56,938 nt of DNA from Mycoplasmataceae bacterium (GTDB lineage: Bacteria > Bacillota_I > Bacilli_A > Mycoplasmatales > Mycoplasmoidaceae). The stretch covers positions 1 through 56,938 of the forward strand of contig JAITFH010000057.1 in NCBI GenBank assembly GCA_031281465.1. The letters are read 5' to 3'. This document shows positions 33,600-44,122 of the stretch, piece after piece. A model generated the notes under the pieces. It made no database searches and was not told the DNA's origin. It saw only the letters and a program-made list of their open reading frames with translations. Each line of letters starts with the position of its first letter. The first letter of the stretch is position 1. The position numbers were made by a program, and so were the translations under genes.

Positions 33600-35009
33600 C
33601 TATTTTTTAGCAACTGCTGGTTTATTTTTCTTACTAGCGCCATTAATTGCATTTCAATTAATAATTCTAATAGATTTAATTTTTTGGTATCCAGTAGTAT
33701 CTGTAACATCAAATCCACCGATTTGGTTCATAGAAACCATAGTTCCATCATATAAATTGTTTGTTTCAGAGAATCTTCCTGCACTCATTACATTTCCTTT
33801 GTACAATTTGACTGTAACATAACCATTAACAAAATTTTGTGAATAATCGAAGAATGCCATAATTGCTCCAAACTCTGGAGAATATCAAAAACCTTCGTAA
33901 ACAATGTAACTTAATTCGTTAGCTAAATTGTGTTGTAGTTTTAAGATTTCTTTATCCAAACAAATGTGTTCCATATCTGTGTGACAAGCGTAGATAATTG
34001 ATAAACCTGGGTTCTGGTAAACACCGTGGTTTTTTAATCCGTTAACTCTTGTTTCTACTACATCAGAGTTTCCGATAGCATGTTTGATACCTAGTTCGTT
34101 CAAGCTAGTAAAAATTTCTATTGGTGCAGTAACGGTTTTGATAACTTTATCTTTATTTTTCTCGTCCATAATTTCTAATTTACAAGGAACTCCGGATTTG
34201 AAATGTAAGTTAATGTATTGTGGAGTATTAGAAACTTTTTTATCATATGGTTGAGGAACTAATTTGAAAACATGTTCAGGTGTTTCTGTTTCGATTTCTT
34301 CTAGAATTCCTGCTTCACTTGATAAGTATGCGATATTGTCATCAGTTGAGTATGATTTATCAGTTGTGTGTTCGACATCGATATTGTGTGCTTTAGCGAA
34401 TTCAATCAAATCATATCTTCCTTCGAAGAAGTTAACAAATTCAGGATCTCCTCAAGGAACGATCATTTTAATTGTTGGATTTAAACTTTTACAGTTAATC
34501 ATAAATCTTGTTGTATCGTTACCTTTAGCTGTACAACCGTGAGCAATAAGATTAGTGTTTTCTTTTTCAGCGATTTCTACTGCATATTTAGAAATAATAG
34601 CTCTGGCTGGTGAACAACCCATTAAGTATTTTTTCTCATAAACTGCACCAGTTTTTGAAACTTGAAAAACATAATTTTCTACGAATTCTTTTTTAAGATC
34701 CATCACATACGCTTTTGAAGCTCCGGTTTTAAGTGCTTTAGCTTTAACTTTGTTTAAGTCATCGTATTGTTGACCAACATCAGCAGTAAATGTTACTACA
34801 TCATAACCTTTAAGAATTAATCATTTTAAGATGTTTGATGTGTCAAGACCACCAGAATAAAGTAGAACTACTTTTGGTTTTTTAGAGTTAATTTTTGCTA
34901 CTTGATCTAATTTAATGTTTTTGTAATCTTTAGTTAATTTTGGACTAGAAGGGGTTTTGTTTGGTTTTGAAGTTTTTGTTTGTTTTTGAGTTTTTTGAAT
35001 ATTTTTCAT
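33600..35009 (-). CDS. argG: Argininosuccinate synthase
   Basis: Joins citrulline and aspartate using ATP. 469 residues, longer than the usual 400 because of an N-terminal Lys/Thr/Gln/Pro-rich extension of about 45 residues and a Lys-rich C-terminal tail. The PP-loop is LLYSGGLDTSNILKWL. Further family blocks are DVGQQYDDL, GCSPARAI, AHGCTAKGNDTTRF, PWGDPEF and SYSTDDNIAYLS. No TATAAT lies next to the ATG; instead a foldable leader precedes it (35046-35139). argF follows after two bases, forming an operon. Confidence 0.93.
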
Positions 35010-35045
35010 AAGTTTAATAAATGTATTTTGGGATTTTTTTGAGAT

Positions 35046-35139
35046 ATAAACGTGTGATTTGACGGAATGCTACTTTTATTTTCGGAACCATCTGATAATA
35101 AATTTGGTTAGCGGCATAGAAAAACCTATGCACGTTTAT
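35046..35139 (-). promoter_or_regulatory. Structured leader of argG-argF (riboswitch candidate)
   Basis: On the minus strand a closing stem ATAAACGTG/CACGTTTAT (35139-35131 with 35054-35046) encloses two hairpins: GCATAG/CTATGC with a six-base loop (35131-35114), and GCTAACCA...TGGTT...TAGC (35112-35069). This is a three-way junction about 35-130 bases before the argG start. A possible extended -10 (TG-T-TATAAC) lies upstream near 35195. I cannot match it to a known riboswitch or T-box. Confidence 0.5.
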
Positions 35140-35308
35140 TTAACCATTTATTAGCGGACTTTTAACATATCGAATTAGTATTGTTGAGTTAGTTATAACA
35201 CAAAAAAATAAAAAAGTTAAAAAATTTTTTAAAAGTATGTACAAATTTATAACTGCTTTTTATCGTTAATCAAAACCGAAAAATACAACCAAAAAACTTC
35301 AATTTAAA
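35140..35308. other. Intergenic region upstream of argG leader
   Basis: No ORF seen. AT-rich, containing the likely argG promoter near 35195 and an A/T-only inverted repeat (AAAAAATTTTTT near 35219-35230). It also holds the 3' flank of the coiled-coil gene. Confidence 0.4.
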
Positions 35309-35863
35309 TTAGTCAAGAAGTTTTTTCTTTTCTACCGTTTTTTCTTTCTCTTCAAGTAGTTTAATTCTATTTTCCATACTTGTTCGAGAAGCACTAAAAT
35401 TTTCGAACCTATCGTCAGTGTTTTGTACATGCACATCAAAATCATCACGGATTTCAGCAGTTTTATCAATGAGTTTATTCAATGTGTTTGTAGTGGTTTC
35501 CTCGTTATTTATCAAAATATCAAAATTCTCTAGAATACGGAGTTGATTTTTATATAACTTGCTAATTGCTTCAAAATTTCCTATTTCAAAGTTTGCCAAT
35601 TTTTCTACTTCGGTAATAACTCCGGAAAGTATTTCTAAAAGTGGTCCGTATATCGGGTCTGATTGCAAAGCTTTTGGAACTTTAAGATTAAAAGCGATGT
35701 CTTTACTTTCCGAACGGTTAATATTTTTGTCACCATTAACGAGATTTGATTGCTGTGGTGAATCGATAGAACGAGAAAGTTGATTGCATTTGCTTTCTTC
35801 TTGTGTTTTTTCGCATAACGGATTTTCGATAGATTCCGGAACTATTTTTTGAGATTTATTCAT
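35309..35863 (-). CDS. Coiled-coil protein, unknown function
   Basis: 184 residues. The first third is polar and probably disordered; residues about 75-180 form long helices with heptad patterns (ILSGVITEVEKLANFEIGNF, RIKLLEEKEKTVEKKK). No signal peptide. Unlike most genes here it has a strong Shine-Dalgarno GGAGG five bases before ATG and a promoter region with the CGCGGTAATTATAG motif shared with the divergent coiled-coil gene at 36252. Confidence 0.75.
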   Translation of the reverse strand: MNKSQKIVPESIENPLCEKTQEESKCNQLSRSIDSPQQSNLVNGDKNINRSESKDIAFNLKVPKALQSDPIYGPLLEILSGVITEVEKLANFEIGNFEAISKLYKNQLRILENFDILINNEETTTNTLNKLIDKTAEIRDDFDVHVQNTDDRFENFSASRTSMENRIKLLEEKEKTVEKKKLLD

Positions 35864-36251
35864 TTTTGCCTCCTACTTACTATAATTACCGCGTTTTTGG
35901 CAAAACTCTTAAAATAATTTTTTTAATAATATAAATATTATTACTTTAATTTACTTTTTCGTCAAAAAACGATAATTTTGAAAATACCCCGAACATCTAA
36001 AAACACTCAAAAAAAGCCCCAAAATCGCGGTAAAAATATCCGAGCAATAAGTGAATGAAAAATGTGATTAATTTGTACAAAAAAATGAAAAAAATAAACC
36101 AGGTACCCTTTTTCAAAAACCTCATTTTTTCGTTCAAACAAAAAATTTTTTTCTTGAGATTTAATATATTACATATATTACTTTTTAGTTTTGAAAAACT
36201 TTTTAAGTAAATGGTCAAAATCGCGGTAATATATATAAATGGAGGCATAAA
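35864..36251. promoter_or_regulatory. Intergenic region with three copies of a CGCGGTAA promoter motif
   Basis: CAAAA(A/T)CGCGGTAA occurs three times: minus strand 35898-35886 before the coiled-coil gene at 35863, plus strand 36020-36033, and plus strand 36216-36229 before the gene at 36252. A TATA-like sequence follows immediately in each case (TTATAG, AAATAT, ATATAT), and the first and third are then followed by GGAGG. The GC-rich core stands out in AT-rich DNA. This may be an alternative sigma-factor or activator/repressor site. The rest is AT-rich with one weak 51-codon ORF. Confidence 0.55.
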
Positions 36252-36680
36252 TTAACTTATGAGAAGAAAAAAACGATCATTGTATCGCTAATAAAATCAG
36301 TTGAAGTATCTGATGCACAAAAACTTTCAAAGGAGCTCATTGAGCTTTTGGTACAACTTCCTGGGGTTATAATCAAACACAAGAAGATAGGTGCTGAATT
36401 TGATCCCGACGATCCAACCGGAGGAGGTGGAGAAGAAGACACACGTGAACCAAAAATGACTTTAAAGAAATTAGCTGAAATTGTAATAGAAGGTTTTAAG
36501 AAACAAAACGAGTTTAACAACTACATCAAGAATGAAGTTGAAGAACTTAAAACTGAAATGAAAGAGGTTAAAGCTGATGTTCAAGAACTCAAAACTGATG
36601 TTCAAGAACTCAAAGCCGCTCAAAAGAAAACTGACGAAAAACTTAATCGAGTAATCGAACTTAATAACCTTAAATCTTAA
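36252..36680 (+). CDS. Coiled-coil protein with unclear start
   Basis: About 140 residues: TIIVSLIKSVEVSDAQKLS, then LPGVIIKHKKIGAEFDP, a DDPTGGGGEED linker and a C-terminal coiled coil with a repeat (VQELKTDVQELK, encoded by a 21-base direct repeat). It recalls mycoplasma DUF16/UPF0134 coiled-coil proteins. The frame has no ATG near the strong GGAGG at 36241-36245. Options are TTA at 36252 (a permitted code-4 start, six-base spacing), or ATG 36259 in another frame joined by slippage on seven A (36267-36273). I give the TTA start with low certainty. Confidence 0.6.
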   Translation, partial: LTYEKKKTIIVSLIKSVEVSDAQKLSKELIELLVQLPGVIIKHKKIGAEFDPDDPTGGGGEEDTREPKMTLKKLAEIVIEGFKKQNEFNNYIKNEVEELKTEMKEVKADVQELKTDVQELKAAQKKTDEKLNRVIELNNLKS

Positions 36681-36746
36681 GCGATTCTTTTGCATATCTT
36701 AGTCTAGGTATAAAAAGATAAATACATCGTAAAAACCGTCAACTTA

Positions 36747-36752
36747 TATAAT
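36747..36752 (+). promoter_or_regulatory. -10 box of dnaX
   Basis: TATAAT ends nine bases before ATG 36762. Confidence 0.55.
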
Positions 36753-36761
36753 AAACATACT

Positions 36762-38450
36762 ATGTCACATATTTCACTTTATCGTAAATATCGTCCGACA
36801 AATTTTTCAAAAATTATCGGACAAGAATATGTTGTTAAAAGTCTATGCAATTCTATTGTTAATGAAAAAGTGGGACATGCCTATATTTTCAACGGTTCTA
36901 GAGGATGTGGAAAAACTAGTATTGCAAAGATATTTGCAAAAGCAGCGAATTGTTTAACTCCAATCAATGGAGATGCATGTAATAAGTGTGAAAATTGTCA
37001 GTTCATTAACAACTTACAAACTGTTGATGTTCAAGAAATCGATGCCGCTAGTCATAATGGAGTTGAAGAAATTAGAAAGATAAACGAAAGTGTTAATTTT
37101 TTACCAGTAGGATTGAAGAAAAAAATTTACATAATCGATGAAGCTCATATGTTAACTACTCAGTCTTGAAATGCTCTGTTAAAAACAATTGAAGAACCAC
37201 CAGAATATGTAATTTTTATTTTTGCAACTACCGAAATTCATAAAGTACCAGCAACGATTATTTCTCGTTGTCAGAGATTTCAATTCAACAAACTTTCTGT
37301 AGAACAAATTATTCAAGTAATTAAAGAAGTTTGCACGGAAGAAAAAATATCTATCGAAGAACAAGCTGTAGAAAAAATCGCTGCACTTGCCGATGGAGGT
37401 ATGCGTGATGCATTAAGTATGTTAGAACAAGTAGCTAACCTTACAAATTCTGACATCAAGCTAAACGATGTAAACGAAGTGTTCGGATTAATAGATACAC
37501 AAAACATTATTAATTTTTTAAAGGATATCATTAAAAATGATATAACACATGCTTTGACCGCTCTTAATGGTTATGTAATGAAAGGATGCAATTTATTAAT
37601 TTTTGTTGAAAATTTAATCAATTTATTAATCGATAAAGCTGTTGCTTTAAAAGAAAATAAAAAAGTTGACAACGAAATAGATTTGAGCTTCGAACAAGTA
37701 ATTAAATTATTAACTGTTTGACAAAATCAATATGTTAACGTTAAGACTTCTAATGATACGAAATTTTATGTTGAAATGGGAATTTTTGAATCAATCGATA
37801 GATTAAATAATAATGATAGCAGTGTTGTAAAAACAGAAGTCCAAGAAGTAAAAAAACCTGAAGTAAAAGTTAAAACTACTCCTGTCCAAAAAGAAGCTTC
37901 TACAAATACAGAAAATAAAAAACCATCAAATAATGAAACAACTATTCCTGATGCAAAAGATATCTTTTTGTTAAAAGAAAGAAAAGTCACAAATAGCTCA
38001 AGTACTCCAACTGAACCATCAAAAAAAGTTTCTACGAAAGCAGATGAAACTGATAGCAAGCAAGTTTTTATGCAGATTTGTGCTAACTATAAAAAAGAAT
38101 ATTCAACTGATGCAGTTGTTAAAATAGAAAAAATAAAAAGTTCTGATTTAGCAGAAATTATTATCGATATGAATTCAATTACTGCAGCTAGTAAAAATGG
38201 TATAGTTTTAGAATTTAATAACTCATTGGATGCAGAGTTTTTTAATCTAACATTTAAAAAACCAGAGACATTAGAAAAACTAAAAAACATTTTAGATGAA
38301 GTACCTGTAATTATCGCACTCGATAAAGAAACAGTGAAAGAATATAAAAAAGAATATTTAGCAACAAAGCCAAAATTATCTGAACCAGTTTTGTTTACCG
38401 AAACAAAAAAATCTAAGATAGATGATATCATAAAAAAGTATAGTTTTTAA
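36762..38450 (+). CDS. dnaX: DNA polymerase III gamma/tau subunit
   Basis: Clamp-loader ATPase; 562 residues. N-terminal YRPTNFSKIIGQE, Walker A GSRGCGKTS, a zinc motif with CNKCENC, Walker B IIDEAHML, sensor 1 FIFATTEIHKVPATIISRCQRF and GMRDALSML are all clear. After domain III there is a charged Lys/Pro/Thr-rich linker (about residues 345-425) and a C-terminal domain, as in tau. Confidence 0.96.
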
Positions 38451-38496
38451 CCATATAAAAAATCGCTTGAGAAAAACATAGATTTTAAATCTACAT

Positions 38497-38502
38497 TATA
38501 AT
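38497..38502 (+). promoter_or_regulatory. -10 box of glycosyltransferase gene
   Basis: TATAAT ends six bases before ATG 38509. Confidence 0.6.
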
Positions 38503-38508
38503 TATTCC

Positions 38509-39567
38509 ATGGCAAACTTTTGTACAGTTGATGTCGTTGTAAAGATTACAAAATCTGAAAAAAATATCAAAAGAACAGTTGAATCAATTCTTGCTCAAAC
38601 ATATTGATTTTGCTGTGTAAACATTTTATTTGTTGTTTCAACGAAAAACAAATCTATTTTAGACATTTTAACATACTATCGAAACATGTATGGTTCTAAA
38701 GTAAAAATACTGTTTACAAAAAAACATCCAGATAATAATGTTGTTACTTCGAATGTATTTGAAAATATTGAAAGTGATTTTTTCTTATTTGTAAAAGAAG
38801 ATGATTTACTAGAACCAAATGCGATAGAATTATTGGTTAAAAGTATTTTGAATGAGAATAGCGAAATCGTTATTTCTACTTCTAAAAATGGTGATAAAAA
38901 TGTTAAGAAAATTGCAATTCAAAAAATTAAAACTTTAGAAAAATATTTACAAACAAATTATTTTTCTACAAACGGACTTTTATTTAAAACTCAATACATA
39001 AAAAGTCTATTTAAAAAATCTGATAAATATATGTCAGAATTCAACTTTCTTTCATCTTGTTTATTAAATAGCAAAAAAGTTTCTTTTGTAGATAAAAAAA
39101 CCTACCTTGTTTTTAATAAAGAAAAAGACTTCGTTATCAATAAAGCTAACTACTATGTAATTTTAAATTTTATTATTCTTGAAATGAACAATTTTTGTAA
39201 TGAAAATAAATGAGAAAAATTTAACTCATTGCCTAAGATTAAAAAAACCATTATCGCTAATTGTTTCGAAAGATGTATTTCAGTAATTTATTCATTAATT
39301 ACTGAAATCAAAGATATTAACATTGGAGAGAAACGAAAAATCTATATTGACTATATATTTATTATTTGAAACATCATCCAAAAACACCAGGTAGACTTGG
39401 AAGAAAATGTTTCTCCAACAAAGAAAAAATTATTAATGAATAGTGGATATAAAAAAATTATTAATCTATTCTCTATTCGTGAAATAAACTCTCACGAAAA
39501 CAACGATAAAATAGTGTGTTTATTCAAAAAAAATATAGTTAAACGTAATAAGATAATTGTAAATTAA
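38509..39567 (+). CDS. Family 2-like glycosyltransferase
   Basis: 352 residues. The N-terminus (VDVVVKITKSEKNIKRTVES followed by ILAQTY) and FFLFVKEDDLLEPNAIELL fit the GT-A fold of family 2 glycosyltransferases, which move sugars from nucleotide donors to lipids or polysaccharides. The usual DxD is read as EDD and downstream acceptor motifs are weak, so activity is uncertain. No membrane segment is clear. It lies between dnaX and infC with its own promoter. Confidence 0.65.
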
Positions 39568-39595
39568 TTTATATATAATTCTATCATATCAGTAA

Positions 39596-40120
39596 ATGAA
39601 TAACGATAAAAAAAACCAACCTCCAAAAAATAACGAAATACCATACGATAAAATGATAGTTATTGATAGCGAAGGTAAAAGCCTTGGTTTATTAACAAAA
39701 CAACAAGCTATAAATGCAGCTGAACAAGAAGAATTAGACTTAGTATTATTAGCGCCTAGTTCTGATACAAAACCAGCAGTAACTAAAATAACTGATTACG
39801 GAAAATTTCTTTACCAAAAAAAGATTAAAGAAAAAGAAAATAAACAAAAAGTTCAAAAAATGAAAGAAATCACTGTTAAACCTCTGATTTCTGATGGTGA
39901 TTTAGCTTGAAAAGCAAAAGAAACACAAAGATGATTAAAAGAAGGAAGTCAAGTTAAATTTCAAATACGTTCTACTGGAAAATTAGCAACAAGAGAGGAA
40001 TTAATTAATGAAGTTTACCAACGATTTTTTAACTTGATTAAAGATGATGCTAAAATCATTTCTCCCTTCAAGAAAAATTCTCCCATTCTTCACTCAACAA
40101 TTTTTGGTAAAAATAAATAG
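39596..40120 (+). CDS. infC: Translation initiation factor IF-3
   Basis: 174 residues. N-terminal domain: VIDSEGKSLGLLTKQQAINAAEQ in consecutive blocks, LDLVLLAPSSD, PAVTKITDYGKF. C-terminal domain begins MKEITVKPLISDGDL and includes WLKEGSQVKFQIRSTGK. IF-3 controls start-codon choice and subunit dissociation. The usual followers rpmI and rplT are not downstream. TATAAT near 39573-39578 leaves a short leader, unlike most neighbours. Confidence 0.93.
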
Positions 40121-40353
40121 TTTTGTGTAAACTTAGCTTTCCGTTAACAATAGGTAATTCTACTGAAAAACTTACTTATATACCAATATACTAGAATTAC
40201 TTATGCGCTCTTATCTACAAAAAAATGACTCGTTTTACAACCGAAAACCGAATATTATCTCCTAAAGTCTGAAAGGAAAATATTTTTCCAACTTTCAGGG
40301 CTCAATCTACCCCCTAAAATCACAAAATAACCGGTTTTTATATAATATATAAA
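40121..40353. other. Intergenic region with two inverted repeats before dnaB
   Basis: No ORF. GTAATTCTA (40154-40162) pairs with TAGAATTAC (40192-40200) around a 29-base loop. CTGAAAG (40269-40275) pairs with CTTTCAG (40292-40298) around an inner GGAAAA/TTTTCC stem. Neither has a T run. An AACCGGTT palindrome (40329-40336) precedes the dnaB -10 box TATAAT (40341-40346), which ends seven bases before ATG. Confidence 0.5.
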
Positions 40354-41754
40354 ATGACCAACATCAACGAAGAATTTGAAGTTTACATAATCGGGGTATG
40401 TTTAAACGAACCCACTACACTTCCAAAGATTATGTTGGATTTAAAACCTAATGATTTTTTAACTCAAAACAACCGCATAATTTTTTCAGCTATTTGTGAA
40501 ATGCACAACCAAAAAGCTAAGGAAATAGATGCTAAAACTTTGATTAGTTTTATCTCTAACAATAGCTCTTATAAAGTTGATAATTGTGAACAACTTATAG
40601 AAGAAATCAATTCATCCTATATTTCTTCATCAAAATTAGACTCTTATATCGTCAACCAAAAAGTTATTTCTGCTAACCGTAAAATTAAAAATTTGGGAAA
40701 GAAAATGATGAATTGTGAGATTAATGTTGGGAATTATCAAAAAGAAATTGATGAGATTAACGAAGAAGTAAAAAATATCTATTCTGATGTACATACTTCA
40801 AGTTTGAAAGATATATCTGATATTACACCAATTATCGAGGGTAGAATAGATGCTGTTAAAAAAGGAATAAATGATCATACTGTGGGAGTAAGAAGTGGAT
40901 TCTTTTACTATGACGAATGTACTTATGGTTTTATTAATGGTTCAATCAATGTGTTTGCTGCTCGACCAGGAGTTGGTAAAACAGCTTTTATGCTTAACTC
41001 TGTTTTAAATGCAGCATACCAAGTAAAAGCAAATTCTGCAAAATATGATAAACCACCAGCAATCATTATTTTCTCATTAGAAATGAAAGCCGAAGAACTA
41101 TGGAATCGTTTGGCTTCTATTGTGTGTAACAAAAGATTTTCCACAAAGTTTAAAAAGGAATGAACAGCAGAAGATGAAAGAATGTTTAATACAGCTAAAA
41201 ACACTTTAAACTCCCTACCTATAAAAATCGAAGATCGTTCAAATATTACAGTTGGTGAAATTCGTAATATTATTGACTCAGTAGCATTAGAAAACTCTGT
41301 AGCTTTAGTTTGTATCGATTATCTAGGTTTAATCCACAGTAATAGTAAAACTTTACCTCAGCATGTTGCAGTAGGAGAAAATTCAAAAGAATTAAAAAGA
41401 ATAGCTAAAGATTACAATACTCCAATATTTTTACTAGTACAGTTAAACCGTAGTGCAGAAGCTGAAGATGATCCAAAAAATAGTATGCCAAGAATAGGGG
41501 TAAAAAGAACATTCGAACCAAAGATGTCAATGCTTAGAGAATCAGGACAAATAGAAGCTGATGCTGATACAATAACTTTTTTATGACCAGACAACACTGC
41601 TAAGCCCGAAGGAGAGGAAAATGCTGGACAATATAATAGTATTAAATTAGTGGATTTCCATATTCTTAAAAATAGGGATGGTGAACAACGTAAATTTACT
41701 CTATCATTCGATGGTGAATTGAGCAAATTTACCGCGCCTAAAAAAGATAAATAA
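40354..41754 (+). CDS. dnaB: Replicative DNA helicase DnaB
   Basis: 466 residues. The N-terminal domain (EFEVYIIGVCLNEP, IFSAICEMHNQ) is followed by a RecA-like domain with Walker A AARPGVGKTAF, IFSLEMKAEELWNRL, Walker B VCIDYLGLI, FLLVQLNRSAE and LRESGQIEADADTITFL. It unwinds DNA ahead of the replisome. The next gene, a lipoprotein, starts two bases after the stop, so the unit continues. Confidence 0.96.
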
Positions 41755-41755
41755 A

Positions 41756-43690
41756 ATGAAAAAAAATATTGCTAAAATAAATCTATATTTTGTCCCCGCT
41801 GGAACTTTATTTTTATTATTACCATCTTTTGCTACTTCGTGTGCTAGTTTAACAACATTTTTACTACCTATACAAACTGGTTCACCCACAATAGAAGGTT
41901 CAGCTTTTTCAGAGTCTTTTAGTAATGAAGTGAAGAGACAAATTTTCCCTACTGAGGATGGCGGACAAAAATGATTGGATACATCTAATGCGTGATGAAA
42001 TGGTACAAATGCTGTTTCATATGATCAATATTTAGCTACTAATTTCGCTATCCAACAATCTGGTAATTCGAATGCAGATTATGGCTATTGAGATGTTGAC
42101 CATTTTGACGGTGATACTAAAACTGGTTCTAGTTATGAATGAACTATACCATTTGTAAGAACTGCTTATTTAGCTGACAGTCCTGCTCCTCAACCTGATG
42201 ATAGTGATGCTGACACAACAGTTGACCCCCCAGCTACCGAAAAACATTGAGCCGGTCAAATAGCTTCGTGAAAAAATTTAACAAATTCTGTTTTAGCACA
42301 AACTAATGCGACGATTACTAACTCAATGAGAACAATGTATGCACTTATTTGATCTTTTATTGCTCAGCCAGCAATCGCAGGAAATCCTAACGAAGATGTT
42401 AGAACAACATGATTAGATGCATTGTTCGGAAAAGTTGATGAAAGCACGGCAAATTTAGGATTAAATATTGATGATAAAAAAACATTCTATGATTTTATAT
42501 TTTCGCTTGAAAATTTAATTAGCGAAGGCGGAAGCAATGTACAGTTTGCTCAAAATTATGCAAATTTTGCTTATGAGTCTAATAATTTTGGTCCAGGTCC
42601 TTTAATTACATCAGCTAGTATCTTAAATTCGGAATTTGACGAAGGAGATGAATTTATTCCTGGCATAGATTCTTTTTTAGGGAATAAAGCAGTTACTGAT
42701 TTGGTTAAAGTTGATACTGATGTAGCAGATATGGGCAAACAGCTACCTGGTTCTAACCTAGAAAATTGAGCTTCACCTTATGTTACATATACATTAGTTG
42801 ATATACCTCAACCAACACCAGGAGAAGGCGAAGAGGAACCAAAAGAGGATGAAAAAACTAAAAAGATTTCTTTAATACACAATAACCTTCAAGTTCCGGT
42901 TTTAGCTCAACACGAAACTGTACAATATACATTCTATGATTATTTAAATTCTAAAAGTTTTTTACCTTCAGATTGAGAAATTAAAGATGTAAATACCATT
43001 AACGGTAAAATTAAAAATTCTCCTGGGTGAAAAAACTATAGCAAATTTGCTGGCACAAATCCTGAATTAACTGGAACAACGTTTTCTTTGAAAGCACCAG
43101 AAAATAAGTTTTCAAGCGAAGTTTTTGATAAAATAAATTTACCTAGTGATGATGACGGTGAAACCGAAGAATTTCCGGTAGATTATGCTTTAAAAAATAG
43201 TTTTCAAGTTAATCCAAGTAAAAAAGAAGGTGTTGGTGCTTATCAAAACCAGTTTTTAAATTTTGCCAATTATATGGTTAATGTAAAAAATGTAGATGAT
43301 ACTTATATGGTTGAACCATTTTTAACTTCTGTGACAAATTCATTGCCTTTATGAACATTTTATAAGTTTGCTGATGAAGGTGAATCGTTAACTCCGGTGA
43401 TTGATGAAAGTTTATTTAAGAAATACACTATCGAAATGCCAGATGGAACTGAAGATATTGATTTAGCTGTAGTTGATGTTGCTAAAGCTTATACTAAATA
43501 TATTAATACTTTTGTTAATTTCTTTGGTAAAACTGTAGGACATAATTCTGATCCATTAAAAGACGCCCACGGTAGCCCATTAACTGGTAAAGAATTAAAA
43601 GACAGAATTTATTCTTTATACTATTGTTATTTCGCTTATGCTGATCCAGGTGGCAAAACAAATTCTTCATCTTTCCTATCAGAAGAATAA
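41756..43690 (+). CDS. Lipoprotein, unknown function
   Basis: 644 residues. The signal peptide ends in LPSFATSC with lipidated Cys29. The extracellular part is rich in Asp, Asn, Thr and Trp (several from UGA) and has two acidic proline-containing linkers (PQPDDSDADTT; PGEGEEEPKEDEK). No domain recognised. Its place between dnaB and ybeY is odd for a surface protein; both junctions have the same form, stop TAA, one A, then ATG. Confidence 0.8.
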
Positions 43691-43691
43691 A

Positions 43692-44120
43692 ATGAAGTTC
43701 ACTATTGTTGATCAAGATAAGTTTCTTAAAAAATATCCAGAGATAAAAAATTCATTCAACAAAATAGCTAAAACTATTTGTAGTAAATTAAAAATTACTA
43801 AACCATACTATTTTGATGTAACGTTTGTAGATGATAAAAAAATGAAACAAATTAATAAAGAGTATCGAGGAGTTAATAAACCAACAGATGTCATATCTTT
43901 TGCTTTTTTAGACAACAAACAAATAACAACACTGTTGTTAGGAGAAATTTATATTGATTATGAATACAGTCTGGAATATGCAAATGAAAATAATCTGAAA
44001 ATAGACTATGAATTTAAATTATTATTTGCTCATGGATTATTACATTTATTAGGGTTTGATCACGCTAATAAAAAAGATGAAAAAATAATGTTTGATTTAC
44101 AAGAAGAAGTAATTAGATAA
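43692..44120 (+). CDS. ybeY: Endoribonuclease/rRNA maturation factor YbeY
   Basis: 142 residues. The metal site HGLLHLLGFDH matches HGxLHLxGxDH. Upstream blocks YRGVNKPTDVISFAF and LLLGEIYID are typical. YbeY acts in 16S rRNA 3' maturation and ribosome quality control. The stop lies two bases from the CCA end of the convergent tRNA-Lys. Confidence 0.94.
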   Translation: MKFTIVDQDKFLKKYPEIKNSFNKIAKTICSKLKITKPYYFDVTFVDDKKMKQINKEYRGVNKPTDVISFAFLDNKQITTLLLGEIYIDYEYSLEYANENNLKIDYEFKLLFAHGLLHLLGFDHANKKDEKIMFDLQEEVIR

Positions 44121-44122
44121 TA

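Noticed and set aside
35069-35112. T-box antiterminator (TGGTTCC) in the argG leader
   Set aside because: The consensus is TGGNACC with a following GCG; no specifier stem or terminator was seen.
36055-36210. 51-codon ORF between the coiled-coil genes
   Set aside because: No Shine-Dalgarno, low-complexity Phe/Lys/Leu composition and no recognisable feature; likely chance in AT-rich DNA.
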